DNA of 64,000 bases from Chaetoderma sp. LZ-2023a (GCA_034401795.1 CM067371.1:78561482-78625481); one strand, 5' to 3'; shown: positions 26,134 through 38,984, counted from the stretch's first letter. Notes: generated by a model not told the origin, from the letters alone. Made by a program: numbers and translations.

Positions 26134-27430
26134 ATTGGTTAGGGTCGAAATTTGTATCGTAATTTCCTCTAACTGCTCATGAATGTTTTGTCAGTTGCTG
26201 TTGTTGTGTTGGTTCCCGCGTCCTGGGGCATTATTGTGGCCTCCACGATGGGATTGACCACGACCCCTTCCTTTAGGCACGTTGTTGTCATTTGGGGGAG
26301 GTTCATCTTGATGTTGTGCGGGCTCAGCTGCTGTAGCTAAGCTTGATGCAGTGTCTGTAGCAATTAGGATATTAACGTCATTTACTTCATTAATTGGGTG
26401 ATTTTTATCGCCTACTATACTTTTCCCTTTCTAAAAGGTTTCCTATCCGCACCACAGTTGCTGTTAGTGTTTGCAAACTGCCATGCTCTAGCAAGAAGAG
26501 TTTCTCTTTTAGGGCAGGTTCACCGCTTAATGCATTTATAAAAGTATCTAGATGAGTTACCCTTCCTGGTTAGTGCTGGGATATTCTCGTGTGACAAGAC
26601 GTCTGATATGGCTTGCTATTTCTGGGAGAGTTTCCTCAGCCTGTCTTCACAAGTTTTCAACTGCAGCCGGCTGGTTTCTCCCAGGCCGTGTCACCGAATC
26701 TTTCGGACAAGGCATTCTCCAGTATTGAGTATGTGGGTGTCACATCTGACCCCAAATCTACCAGAACCTGGAAGGTTTTGCCTGACAATTTGGTGGCCAA
26801 ATACTCTCCCATCTGCTGATCCGTCCATCTGTTGGTCCTACTAATGATCTCAAATTGGCGGTATAATTGGCCCAGTCACCTTCCCCGCTGAACTCAGGTG
26901 GGAGGATCACTCGGCCGGTGTCATGATAAGGGTTGATGGGTGTAGATCCAGGTGGAGGTGCGAGAGGGATGGGTGTGAACACTGAGGAAGAGTGCAGATG
27001 ATGACTGTATTGCTGTTGGTGTGTGCGGTGGTGATCTATCTGCAAGTCCTGGTGTCGTCGTGTTGGTGTAGGGGATTCCCGGCGACGATGCTGTTCTGTA
27101 TAATAGGTGGTGGGCACGGTCGATTCTATGGGCTTCCTAACCAGTATGGGGTGGTGCATTGGTGGTTGTGTATCATGCATCCGCCAGGGCGGTTCCATGG
27201 GTCACTGTGTGGGTCTTCCCTCATATGATTGTGCACCAGGACAGAAACGTGAATGTGCGTGTAGGAGTGACTTTTGATGTTGCAGTGTGGTAGGGGCTCC
27301 GCATTCCATTGTTCATACCACGGTGCTGATGGGCTTTGCGTGGAAGATATTTGCATTGGGGGAGATATGGGCTGGGGTGCATGAGGGTCGGGATATTGGT
27401 CACCTAAGGATTCATTAGGTGAAAGCATAG
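26134..27430 (-). pseudogene. gag region of element A
   Basis: Minus-strand frames rich in His, Pro, Gln and Arg (26758-27428) directly follow the 5' LTR and primer site, where gag belongs. A related decayed stretch occupies the equivalent place in element B (37945-38900). An Arg/Gly/Asn-rich patch near 26200-26290 could be part of the nucleocapsid side. Broken; no capsid motif is certain by eye. Confidence 0.55.
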
Positions 27431-27765
27431 GGTGTGATGGTTGCTAATGTCCTCTTGTGGGACTTTCATGACGACGTCCGTAATCTGAAAAAGGTATCGG
27501 GTGCCTATCATGGATGTCTGACAAGGTAGCATAGGATATATCCACCTGCGAGGCATCTCTGAATGCTTCTTTGCTGATTGGTCAATACTCCTGTCTATTG
27601 GGTTCTAATGATGCCACACCGGGGAATTGAATGTCAGTACTGGTGACAGCTCCAGCAGCCCTTCCATCTAAATACTCCATCACCTGATCGGCGGAGTATG
27701 TGTTAAAGTGGAAGGAGGATTGGAACATACGGGAGTTGTAGTTGGGTAAGGGTTCGCTTCGCCTC

Positions 27766-27788
27766 TGGGCCCCACATCAGGTGCCACT
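27766..27788 (-). promoter_or_regulatory. primer-binding site of element A (tRNA-Lys-like)
   Basis: Immediately inside the 5' LTR the minus strand reads TGGCACCTGATGTGGGGC. This resembles the 18-nt site used with tRNA-Lys(1,2) (TGGCGCCCAACGTGGGGC), with 14 of 18 positions equal and the four differences all transitions. Element B has a recognisable cognate at 38985-39007. Its place next to the LTR edge fixes the orientation of the element. Confidence 0.6.
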
Positions 27789-30700
27789 TGAAGCCTCCAG
27801 TGGTATGCGCTGCTCCGAAAATTCATCCTCTTCCTCTGCACAGCAGATATATGGTGCATCGGTCTGAAGATGCTGGTTAGCTAGTCTCGGGGATACGGAA
27901 GGAAAATCGCATCTCTCTGGACCCCACAAAGACCGACCTCTAGAGTCAGTGGAATGATCACGTTCCAGTGAGGCCGTGTGACCACGGAAGTTAAACCACA
28001 CTGTTTCATCCTGACTGTTCATGTCACCGGTGTGTCGGTCCATGATTATAAATTTAGAAGTGAGACATGAAAGATGAATATATTAGAGCTAAACAAGCAT
28101 ACTCGTTTGCTACTAGAGAGTTAAGTCTGTAAGATCGAATTTGTGTTTGTTTATTTTGATCTTCGCCAGAGGTACCTCACCGATCTCTGATCGGTATAAT
28201 CAGTCAGGTATCCCTGCAAAGGACGGTCCTAGCATGGCTACTTTAGCGAGTTTAATATAAACTAAAATAATCTCTGGCCGGACAAGCTTTTTGGCTGCGA
28301 GAAGAAAGTGCCTTGCATGGGCCTCCATCACAGGAAAGCGCCTACAATGCCGAAGTGGAGGAGGAGAGATGGGAAAATGGTTACTCTCCTATTCAAACAA
28401 TGCTAAGAGTGAGAAAATTAATCACCCTAGTGTAATTAGTGCATGCAGGGTTACGTGAATGTGGGGTGGATGATTTCCGTAGAATTCAACATCGTCACCT
28501 TATGTGGGTTAAAGATACTGATTTAGTAGATGCTGCTGTATTTATACGAGCCTTCTTGCTAGAACCTACTCCAACAGTTTGTTTTTAGGCCTAAGGGTTC
28601 CAAGTTTAGGCGCAAGTGGCTTTGTGTTTTCCTATCTTTAACAGAGAGGTCTTCCCGGTGAGAATGGTCAGTGCTCGCTAAGGGCACCATCACGGAGCAT
28701 CCCCCTCAGACTGACAGTGTGCAACCAAGTCATCTGGTTGTAATTTCGGAATCAAATAATGATCCCTCCGCATACCGCAGCAGACCACGAATAACAACAC
28801 AGGGACAAGTCACATTACACAAGTATTTTAAGAAAGCACATATCTATTTATGGTGGGGAGAAAGAAACAGATATCCAACTATGGTAACCTTCATGTGAAG
28901 GCGCGGAGGGCTCGAAGGCTGCACCCAGTTACCGTGGAGTTAGATGGCGATCTGTGTCTTTATTCGTCACCTAGCATTTCGAGAGCAGACCATGTGAGAT
29001 CCGCTCCTTGGAGCTAACGTTTATCTGCTTTAGGATTAAAGCAGTTGCCCAAAGGAATGCACTGCTGGGTCAGGTTACGATAATTATGTTTTCAGATTGA
29101 TTCCTACTCTGGCATAAAGGCTAAGTTAACAAGTATCCGAAGATATAGAGGGGAGGTATGCGGTCATTGAGACTTTGATTCTGACCACCAAGAAACTCCA
29201 ATACTTTGTTAAGTCAGCCCTAACCAACGTGGCGGAGGGAATCCAGACAATTATTAGGCTAGGTGGCCGGAGAAGCGTATTAAGAGACAACTACACATTA
29301 TATAAAATGTGGGAGGGCCTATGGTAGGTGGCCAATTCATACAAACTTGCTGGTGTGCTGGGTATGATGGATCCGCAGCTCCCGGAAAAGAGGATTTACT
29401 TAAACTGTCTCCATTAGAGTAGTTGTCCTTAGCTACTTTTAAACCAATCCTACCGAGCTATCATAGTTACGTTTAGTGGCTGCATGTCATGCTCGCTAGT
29501 GAGAACGTGATCAGTGACATTAGTGAAAAATTGTTGCTGTAGGGGAGAAACAAGGTGGTTTGTTTGTTGTTGGTGCATAGTGTAACCTAAGCGAAATGCG
29601 GTCCAAGTATTTTTGTAGAGCATAAATAACTAAGCAAAAATTATTAACTTAGATGGCCACTGCCATATTACTAAACTATACAATACAGTAAAAACATGAG
29701 GTCACAACCGACCTTGTGGTGCCTGTTAGTCATCAGCACATAAAATAAAATAAATATATACAATAAAACATACAAAATATTAATAAAGGTCACACCCGAC
29801 CTTGCCGTGCGTAAAAGTAGTCGGTACCTATTAAAAATGGTAAAACAATATTATTACGGAGGAGTACCTCTTAGTCATCGGTACAGAATTTGTCCCAATG
29901 TCACTGTAGTTGAAATATCACCCGAGTGTGGTGTGAGCTGCCTCGGTACTGTAGTTGATGCTTGGTGGTTAGCCGCAGACGATCTAACTGATGCAGCTCA
30001 TGCTCAGGAACTGTGAAGAAGAACTCACGTTAGATAGCTAGTAGATAGTCTGTACAAACACATTTGAAGAATTATGCATTCGTGAAAAAGTTCTGTAGTA
30101 ATGCGAATTTGTAGCTGTCCCTTATATTACTGAAGGGCTACAGTGAAAGTTAGTTTGATACATGATACATCGTACGGGGCACAAGATGATATGCACTGCA
30201 TAGCTCGTGCGGTGCATAAAGCAATGGCCTTTTCCAGACTGTGGTTAGAAAACGTTAAGAGAAAGCTCTAGACATATGCAGTTTGTCCTACCACATTTTT
30301 AGCATGGTACTGCAGATCTGGCGAGATATTAGCGAACACCTCCTTCCAACATACTGGTTTGGATGTTACATGATGGCCAAAGGCCGCATCGCAGAGACGG
30401 CCCCTCTGAAGTGTGTTGGAGTTGGAGAAACCTTTTAATTTACAAGGTATTGTTACCCGACCACGTGATCCACTGGCCTTGACCCTACGAAGTGCGTTCA
30501 CTATGGCGATGTTTATTTTAGATGGGAGCTCAAAATATTGGATGAATATTCTCTGATATCTCAGCCATTTCTGAACCGATTTTGATTCTGTAAAAAGTTT
30601 TGAAATCCCCGTACGATTCCGCTAACTATTCTTATGAAGAAAAGCGAGGATGCCCTGCGTCTAAGAAATTACGGACACGGGCCCGGAATATTCACAAGAT

Positions 30701-30961
30701 GCCATTCTCACCGCACGCTAATATGAGGGTATCTCTTATGGCCGTGCATGCGCACTGGGCCATCTCACGGCTTATTTATTTATGGCTTATCGTCCTACCC
30801 AGGGGAGCAAGCTTGGAACGTTATAGAGCCCGGCCATTCCGTACCCAGGTGAATTGGGATGGTTCGTACCTGACCAGTCGATCCGCGCTACACCATTATG
30901 TTAAACGGCGGGAGGGATACCGTTATCTGTTTGAGGTGATGTTCTTATAGGGCATTGTATG
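27789..30961 (-). mobile_element. 5' LTR of element A
   Basis: About 3.1 kb, collinear with 11301-14163 plus 15595-15800. Left edge tgaagcctccag abuts the primer site. The right end is covered by a hAT insertion at 30962, so its last bases are not certain. The open frames within it (for example 28671-28898 and 30600-30950) have no counterpart frame in the other LTR and are not genes. Confidence 0.7.
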
Positions 30962-31180
30962 TAGGCTTGCGCGATTTTTAGATTTAATCATGAAGTTCGA
31001 TTTATTTTTTAAATCGCGATTTTTACGATGTAATTAAGGAAAATTCGGAAAATCGTCAAAGATGTTATGTTTGTTTAAAATCTGAGGTGTGTACTTTTCC
31101 GTCGCATTTTAGCAGTACATGAGTACAGTCATAATCGATTCACGCCCGTGTACGTTGTGTTTTATCACACATACACACAC

Positions 31181-31224
<44 letters not shown>

Positions 31225-32168
31225 GCGCACCCCTCCACCACCACCCCCACAACCCCCCCCCTCGTGTCGTGTAAGTGTCGAATAATTACTAATCACAACA
31301 CAAAGCGCTATGGTAAACAAGGTAACAAAAGACCTTTGTCATTGAGAAATCCAGCTAATTACTCCGTCGAATAGCCATATAATTTTCTTTCTATTGCTGC
31401 AGACCCTGAGTCTGTCGTGAAATACCAAGTATATACTTAGTTGTAGAGTGTTAGGCAATAATCAGTGAACTTAATTCTTTTTAATTATAGAGTTAGCAAT
31501 TTATTTTTTATTTTTGATTCAGCTGTCATGGCTAATTAAAGAAAATAAAGCAGCAACATTCCAGATTGTTGTATTTTGAACTGTGCATTCTGTTGATTAC
31601 TCTTAAATGTAAATCGTATATTCTGAAAGCAACTATAAACTGCACTATAGGACAAGTTTACGCCGTCCCTCTCGTAGCTACTCGAAGCTACCGTCGTATG
31701 TATGTGGATTGCGCAGTATCTCCCCGGATACTAATATTAGCGTCTTGGAGCTACTCAGGTAATGACCTAAACTCGTCCTACAAAGGGATGCTATAAGCGG
31801 AACCTGATACATCATGTGATTTATATTTTTCTCGACAACATTTTATGTCAAATTTTGATGAAATGAACGATGTTTATTCAGCTATGCTTAATATTTAGGT
31901 GGTCCCAATTAATAATTTCACTCCCGCGATGATGGATATAAGGTATACATTAAGCATAGACATAAGATGGTAAAAATTTGTCACATGAAATTGCTATTTT
32001 TTTGTCATTTATTTCAACTTTTTCTAGAAATTCAGTCTCAGTTCTCGTGACTTGTCACGTTGCCCCGGTTTATATGTTTGAGAATTTGGACCTATGATTT
32101 AATCGAAAATCGCGATTTCTATTACAAAATCGATCGCGATGTTTCAAAGCAAAAATCGTGCAAGCCTA
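30962..32168. mobile_element. hAT-type non-autonomous element, copy 2
   Basis: 1,207 bp with the same inverted ends as copy 1 (TAGGCTTGCGCGATTTTT ... AAAATCGTGCAAGCCTA) and an 8-bp target duplication with one mismatch (attgtatg at 30954-30961, attgtacg at 32169-32176). Full-length similarity to 25044-26125. It differs mainly by an (ACGC)n expansion at 31168-31225 with an adjoining C-rich patch, and by an extra segment near 32000-32080. Confidence 0.9.
31168..31259. repeat. (ACGC)n microsatellite and C-rich run
   Basis: About 55 bp of CACG repeat followed by a C-rich stretch, located inside hAT copy 2. It is absent from copy 1, where the sequence around 25250 is uninterrupted, so it grew after the copies separated. 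Confidence 0.93.
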
Positions 32169-32176
32169 ATTGTACG

Positions 32177-32640
32177 CGTTCAGTAGCAGCGCCAGGGGTT
32201 GGGGGCAGGTGGGAGGGGGCGTGGGCATCTTTCCAAATATGGTGCCTAAATCATGCCAGTAACATAAACAAGTTTCTGGACGTCCCAACTCCCAAGTCAC
32301 TTTAACAAGTTATAATCTACATTGAAAATTAGAACTATTTAAATTTACAACGTTGTTAATGTCCTCTTGTCATGCTTGTTCATCGCTATGGTGAGACTTT
32401 TTGTTTTAATTACGCTACATCAAGACAATAAATAGTAGAATACACGCTACTTTCTCGGTAGAATAAAATAATTGGCGACGCTGAGATGCTATTTTCTCTT
32501 TATTAAAGAAATTTACGCAGCTTTCGACGCCTAATTGGTATGCGACGTGACGCCTTTTAAGTCCTCGCTCAAGTGGGGTGACGCCTTTTTAGACCTCGCT
32601 CCCCCTGGCGTGAAAAGCTGGCTATGCCACTGTATGCGTT
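32177..32640. other. no recognised feature (part of the element B interior)
   Basis: About 460 bp with no convincing frame or repeat. By position it lies in the post-integrase part of element B, right of the inner element. The words gtgacgccttttaa and gtgacgcctttttaga (about 32548 and 32578) form a short local duplication. Confidence 0.4.
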
Positions 32641-32645
32641 CACTT

Positions 32646-32945
32646 ACCCAGCAAACATTGTTTCGTTGGCCTAACGAAAGTTTTATTTGTTGGGCCAACG
32701 TAGTTTTGCTCGTTGGCCTTACTTTGGCCCAACGTGTGGATGATCAATAGAAAATTTGTTACGTTGGACCAACGTTGTATTTACGTTGGCTGGCTGATGG
32801 TAGGTTAGTTACGTTGGCCCAACATAGTTTGTTACGTGGGAAAACTACGTGATGCGTTGGGCCAACATAATCCCAACGAACAAAACTATGTTGGGCCAAC
32901 GAATAAACACACGTTGGCCCAACATAGCATTGTTTGCAGTGTAGT
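32646..32945. mobile_element. palindrome-array MITE (CGTTGGGCCAACG units)
   Basis: About 300 bp. The left end cccagcaaacattg matches the reverse complement of the right end (cactgcaaacaatg) as imperfect terminal inverted repeats, and TA flanks it on both sides. The interior is built from about nine copies of the self-complementary word GTTGGGCCAAC or half of it, in both orientations, so either strand can fold into a chain of hairpins. No coding capacity; the superfamily is unclear, with CACTG-type or Tc1/mariner-like both possible. Confidence 0.7.
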
Positions 32946-33288
32946 TACAATCGAGCTTTTCAGCAGAAAAAAGCTGCATTAGAACACGGAGACCATCATA
33001 GCTTATTGCAGTTCTTGGATCCTCTCGTAATTGAGCAGAGGCTTTCGGTAGCAAAGTCCTACTAGCTTACTGACTGCAATCTGCGGGAATCTGGGTCTCC
33101 TAATAAAATCATCTGGGTTACGTGTGTTATGATGCGTCCAAGTGCAGGGTGGTGCTTTTAGCATGTATTGATGATATTATTTGCAGGGTTCGGCGATGCC
33201 GTTTGTGGTTCGACACCAGGCGTTACGGCGGGTGCATCGTATAGTGTTTATATTTATGTATGAGGTAATGGGGAAGATTGACGTAAGT

Positions 33289-33480
33289 AGGCTTGCACGA
33301 TTATTCAGTTTTCATAATCATGATCATTTTGAATAAATTATTCACGATTTTCGATTAGATCGTACATGTCATTGTGCTTTAGGGTGGACGAACTTTAACC
33401 AAGTTTTATTCAACACAAATAACTATGTAACAGGAAGTATTTCGACTAGTTCGGAAATTAGTATTGATAATATCTAAAAG
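33289..33480 (+). repeat. left end of a third hAT-family element
   Basis: TAGGCTTGCACGATTATTC at 33290 has the same first 15 bases as the right ends of the two hAT copies, followed by palindromic words (ataatcatgatcat, attcacgattttcgat). No matching right end is found before the pol region of B, so it is a broken copy or a related family. Confidence 0.5.
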
Positions 33481-33888
33481 GTTTACTTCGAGTGAGAATT
33501 GCTAACATAACGCTAAAAGAACGAAAATTGGTATCACTGGCCACTAAAACCTCCTCCAGTCTAATTGCCAAATAGTAATACGCGTTCAGAAATGCGATTA
33601 TAACAATTAGAATACTAAATCCGAACACAATACCGATACAATCTGGCAAGAACCAAACATCCCAATATAAGTGACCAACATAAAATAATCCAAAGCTAAA
33701 TCAGACGTGTAATGAAATTTGCTTGAACCACCGAGAATTAAAATTCAGTAGATCGTTTCTTGTGTCTTTTGTGATTTGAGGCACATGTTATGGTCTCGCG
33801 AGATCTCATACGCTAATGTGAGTTTGAGACAGGGAAGGCAGATGGCATTTATCTACATTCGTGTTCTCACGGGAGCAAGATAGCTTGA

Positions 33889-33917
33889 GGGAGGGAGGGA
33901 GGGAGGGAGGGAGAGAG
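33889..33917. repeat. (GGGA)n microsatellite
   Basis: A short GGGA/GAGA run at the edge of the surviving integrase region of element B. Confidence 0.85.
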
Positions 33918-33939
33918 AGTTGATTTCACCTGGGATCCT

Positions 33940-36373
33940 TAGCATGGCCAGATCCAGAGGTAAGGCTAACTCGTGGCCTAGCATAAGCTTTGCGGGAGTG
34001 AAACCTGTGCTGGTGTGGACTGAAATACACTATGCCAAGAGGACAGATCTCAATCATGACAGTCACGGCGGGTTTCCTTCATTAACAGTGTATGGCCAGT
34101 GTACGGTTAAAGCATTCTACCATCCCGTCACCATGTAGATGACAGGGCCTGGTACGTGGTTTTTTTTATATGGGAGGGTTTGCAGAGTTCCGCGATCAAA
34201 TGGGTCTCAAAATTTGGACCTTGGTCGGAATGTAGCTCATAGGGCATACCAAACCAGCAGAAGACATTGCTGGCCAGGACGTCTGCCATAGTGGCAACCT
34301 CTTGGTTTGGCGCAGCAAATGTTTCTACCCACTTCGTGAGTAGTCCTGCAGTAGGAGGATGTATTTGTTGCCTGCATCCATCGTGCTTAAGGGCCTGAGC
34401 ACTGGCCCCATGGTGCGCTGACTATTTTTTCTTGCAATGGTGAAGAGTTTTGTTGACGGACAGTGCACCTTTGACAAGGGATGCATTTGGCCACCCCTGC
34501 CTTGACGCTATTGTGTATATTTACCCAATGGAAGCTGACCTTTATTCATTCAGTCGTGCGTTCTACGACAAATGTCGTGCATTGTCATGTAGATGTTCGA
34601 GTATGGAAACTCGGAATCGTTCGGGGACAATGAGGCGATCATTGATATAGAGAATGCCATTGTGCACATGACATTCAGTATATGGTTGATAATAATATTT
34701 GGCAGATGGAGATAATGGAGTAACGGATTCCTGAGAAGTATGTAACCCCTCCTGGATCCACACGTATATATGTCAGGTATGCATATCGGTTGATTGTTCA
34801 TGAGCGATTTCCTTCATCGTCCAGTCCTCACACGGGAGTTCTGGGAAGGTGGGAGCGGGTGGTGTGCCATGCGTAATGATGGTGGCCACTTCTATGTCAC
34901 CCTCAAGTCCAATTCGGCTGAGGGCATCGGCATTGCCATGTAATTTGCCAGCCTGATGTACGACTGTGAAGTTGCAGGCCTGCAGGGAACGTGCCAGGTG
35001 TTTTACACAGGCTATAGGACATTTTACTAAACTGGAACAGGCCGTCCTACAGGTAACGGCCGTCTTTTCATGGTCTGCGCCTTCCATGGCCACCTGGCAA
35101 TAGCTACTCGCTAAATCTAAGGTGCAGAACCATTTGGATCCGGCCAACGAATCTAGGGCTTGGTCAATTTGTGGCAACGGATATGCATCCTTAGTGCTTA
35201 AGTCGTTTAGACGGTGGTAGTCAATGCAAAATCGTAAAGAGCCATCCTTTTTATCAGCGAGGACTATGGGTCTGGCCTATGGGGAGGTGGAGGGTTCGAT
35301 TACGCCTGTTCTTAACATCACGGAGACCTGCTGATGGTCTTCCTTGTGTACAGGCAGATGTCAGACGGGTTGACGGACTGGACAATTATGTCCTGTGTTG
35401 ATGGAATGGTGTGCTAAGTGCGTTTCTCCCGGGTCTAGGTATCCTGTGGGGAAGCTGTCCCTGTAATTGTATAACCAACGGTGTACATCGCATTTGTGTT
35501 CTTTACCTAGGCCAAGTGTGGCACGTAAGTAAAGATCATGTATGTGTTCAGGTAGGTTATCAGGAGTTAATGCTGGTTGTGGTGGTGAGGCTGCAGACGT
35601 TTCTATCGAAATCACTTTCACCATTGGCCACAGCAGACGTCGGGGTCAGGGTGATGGCGTCAGTTGTGCCATTGAATACGCTAAACTGTATCTGAGCTGG
35701 ATTGGTGGTGCAGACTAATATGCCTGGGCTGATGCATTGTGAAGCAGCCATGTATTCTGGGTCGGGTTCTAGCATGGCTGTGTGTGTATGGGTGCAAAGG
35801 TGTAGTGCAGTGGCCCAAAGGAGTTCCTTTCGGCCCGGCCCAACTATGGCTGTGGAAGCCAATATTAATGCACAGGTATCATGTATTGATGAGTCCGGCC
35901 ATAGGGGTATATGACGGACATGAATGTCTAACTCTTGTTGCTTACAGTGTATTGCAGCTTCTGTGGTACTGAGAAAGTCAGGGCCAAGGAGGGCATCGGT
36001 TTGGATGGAGGCGACCACAAATCGTTGTATGACTCGCACCTCCTCTATCTATGTCACGATGTTAACTATGCCAGCCACTGGAACATTATCACCAGTAGTT
36101 GTCTGTAGAAATATAGAGATGGGCCTAAGAGATGGGGCAGCTTACGAGTATTATGTCCTCATATAGGCAGTTGTTGAGTACATTACTAGAGGCTACAATG
36201 TCCACAGTGGCACTGGTGGGTATTCCAGTAAACAGACAGGTGCACTTGTAAATAGTTTTACGAGGGGCCCGAGGGAGCATTTCCAGAGTAATTTTCTCTG
36301 GCTCCTCTTCCTCGGCTTTGAGATCCTCGATGTAGAAAGTCGACCTGACGCCGCTGCTGTTGATTTTACACAA
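33940..36373 (-). pseudogene. pol region of element B
   Basis: Collinear with the pol of element A. The integrase-related part is at 33940-34760, the RT-related part at about 34770-35330 (an LDLASSYCQV word typical of Ty3/Gypsy RT), and the protease-related part at 35560-36040 with a LGPDFLSTTEAAIHC word. It is shorter than the A counterpart and more decayed, with numerous breaks. Plus-strand frames here are shadows. Confidence 0.8.
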
Positions 36374-36379
36374 GAGCAG

Positions 36380-37055
36380 GCGGAGTCGGCGACAGCAATG
36401 TAGCGGGTGTGGGTGTTGTTGAGGGTGGTGGCGTTGGAGTGTGGCTAGTAGTAAGTGGTGGTTGTTGTGGGTGATAGTGGTGCAAGGTTGGTGTTACTTA
36501 CCAGTAGAGTGCGGGAAGGATTCTGTGCCATATCGGCCGGTCGTGGTGCTAAAAGGAATGTAGGTTCTGTGGAGGCAGAAAAGGGGACATATGTGTGCCA
36601 TCTTTAGTCGGGATAATTAAAACTGGTGAAGGAGAAGGTATCAGCATCTTGGGTGTAGTATAGCATGCGGGTGCTAGTGAAGGTGAAACCGTAGGTGTAA
36701 GTGGTGGAATTGGTACAGATTGGTTAAGTGTATATGGTATGGGGGCTTTCTTGTTTTGAATGGTGTATTGGCAAATGGCCGTCGTTGAGCTGGGGCGAGA
36801 GGAGGTGTGCTGAACAGACTCTGTATTCGGCCCCATACTAGTTTAATGGCTCGTCTGGTTGTGGCATAAATGTGGCCAGGGACCCTGGGGTTAGTGGGCC
36901 TCCTATTGGGACATCTTTCCCTCCAATGCCCGGGTTGACCACATTCAAAACAGGTGGTGGATTGCTACGGAGAGGGTTTGGTGTGGTTACGTTAGCGCTT
37001 AAGGTGCAATCGTATTTTGGCAGTGGTTATGGTTTCCATTGTTGTTGTGCAGTCA
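36380..37055 (-). pseudogene. gag-pol linker and CCHC knuckle of element B
   Basis: Minus-strand frame at 36549-36836 is Pro/Ser/Thr-rich, like the equivalent stretch of element A. Near 36905-36950 the minus strand reads CFECGQPGHWRERC, a perfect C-x2-C-x4-H-x4-C zinc knuckle. Confidence 0.75.
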
Positions 37056-37694
37056 AAGGCTTTTCAAAATATTCGACTTTTCTAATGCTGCGAAATAGAA
37101 AAACGTCTTAAATAGGACCTACGGGGCAAATCTATATCATAATAAAAATGAAAATAATATGGCTATTTCGGGGGAAAATGCCCAAAAGTGACTTAAATTC
37201 TGCCGATTGTTTTGTAAATAACTCGACTTATAGCTGTTGCTCCACCCGCAAACAAAAGATTTTCAAAATATTCAGCTTTTCCAATGCTAGAAAATAGGGA
37301 ACCATTGTAGATAAGCGCTACGGGCGAGCTCTATATAATTAAAAGTTAATCTCAACGCGCCGATTTCTTAAAGCCATTATCCAATGGATTCCAAATTGAC
37401 TTCATTATACTGGCGGGGCTGTTCCTCGTGACAACCAGAGGACTGGTTGATATAGCCTGTCCTATTGAGCATCTTGCGGTCTTTTCATTAGCCTACTTAG
37501 TTGTCATGTAAACCTAACTAGGAACAAATTTACGAAATTGCGTATTCTGTTATATTTTTTAAAGAGAAAATCGGGCATTTTTATTCATTCATTCATTCAT
37601 TCATTCATTCATTCATTCATTCATTCATTCATTCATTCATTCATTCATTCATTCATTCATTCATCCATCCATCCATCCATCCATCCATCCATTC

Positions 37695-37735
<41 letters not shown>

Positions 37736-37747
37736 TTTAAGAAAGCG

Positions 37748-37793
<46 letters not shown>

Positions 37794-37936
37794 CCCCCCC
37801 ATCCCTCCCCTCTCCATCCTTCACTACGCAGTTGTGACTTCCAAAGTTTCTAGATTAAATAATCGATTATCCGATTAAATTGATTATTTTCCAGACATCA
37901 TAATCGATTATTTATTTCCATAATCAAACAGCCCTA
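37056..37936. mobile_element. insertion with a hAT-type right end and a microsatellite cluster
   Basis: This stretch separates the CCHC region of element B from its gag and has no counterpart in element A. It opens with two copies of a unit of about 205 bp (37063 and 37268, both with ttttcaaaatattc). It continues through a cluster of simple repeats and ends in aatcaaacagcccta preceded by several taatcgatta words, like the terminus of a hAT element. The matching left terminus (expected TAGGGCTG) was not found, so the insertion may be composite. Confidence 0.5.
37577..37802. repeat. microsatellite cluster (ATTC)n (ATCC)n (ATT)n (CT)n (C)n
   Basis: Five simple repeats in a row: ATTC to about 37660, ATCC to about 37690, ATT to about 37733, CT from 37751 to 37789, then a C run. 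Confidence 0.97.
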
Positions 37937-37944
37937 GTGTGGTG

Positions 37945-38900
37945 GCCGTCCCAAGGTCTGCAAGGACGTGGAGCGCCTTGCCAGATAGCTTAGCAGCGAG
38001 GTACTCCCCATCTGTTGGTCAGACCAATGGTTCACGTGCAAAATTATTTCAAACCAGCATTTGTAATTCTCCCAGTCGCCCTCCACACTGAATTCATTGT
38101 GGTGGGAGGATGACTCGATTAGGGTCGGTCATGGAATGGTATGGAAGGCTGTACAGGCATACACGCTGAGGGAGTGGGTGAGTGTGGTGCAGGTGATGGT
38201 TGATAGAATGGCGTGGGGTGGTGGTGAAGATAGGTTAGTGGTGGTGGCAATGGGTATGGTGCCTCAGCCACAAGTTCATATCTTGTGGTGGCCGTTCGCC
38301 ATCGCCTAGATATAGGTGAACCACTTTGGCAGCCAGGCGGTTTTGGTCTCTGTGTGGGCACAGACCTGTGTATTGGTGCCTCATCATACCCTATTTGATT
38401 AGTTAAATTATGTGGTGGCTCAATATGCCCCTGGGAGGCGCGCCCTCGCTTTGGTGGGGGACCTGAGGAGGATTTTGGGTGGTAAGTCCTAGTTGAGAGG
38501 GCACATAACTCCTCGGTGATTGTGTTGATGGTGGATCATGTTCTGGCCATTTATAGTGTGCCATGAGCAACTCAGAGAGGCATCGTGGTACAGGCGAGGA
38601 AGTACAGCAAGGGGCACGGGGCGACCACGACCGCCTTGTGTCAAGGTGACTCTCTTCGATGGCGAGTTGGATGGTTCAAGGTGTGTGGCCTTCGAGGGGG
38701 ACTAACCCGACTTGGTGGTCGAAGGGCATAATCTGGAATTGGTGTTTCGCGCTGCTTATGGACTTCGGAAATGATGAGGAAGGAGACGTCAGCAGCAAAT
38801 GCGTCGATAAACACGCCTTCAGTAATGGGTGAATAAGCTAGTCATATAGGCAGACGCTGTTGGGCAGTCAGCGGGAATTACGGTGTCATGTGCTTAGATA
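37945..38900 (-). pseudogene. gag region of element B
   Basis: Located between the 5' LTR and the CCHC knuckle. Short similar words are shared with 26600-27200 of element A. Frames are low-complexity and repeatedly interrupted. No capsid motif is certain. Confidence 0.5.
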
Positions 38901-38984
38901 TTCCTCGTAGGGAGTGTCCCATATTCATTAAAGTAAAATGGTGGCTCAAAAAGTTCACTGTGCTAATAGGTAAGTTCGTCATTT

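Noticed and set aside
37056-37936. Complete hAT element ending at 37936
   Set aside because: Only the right terminus is convincing; no matching left end or 8-bp duplication was found.
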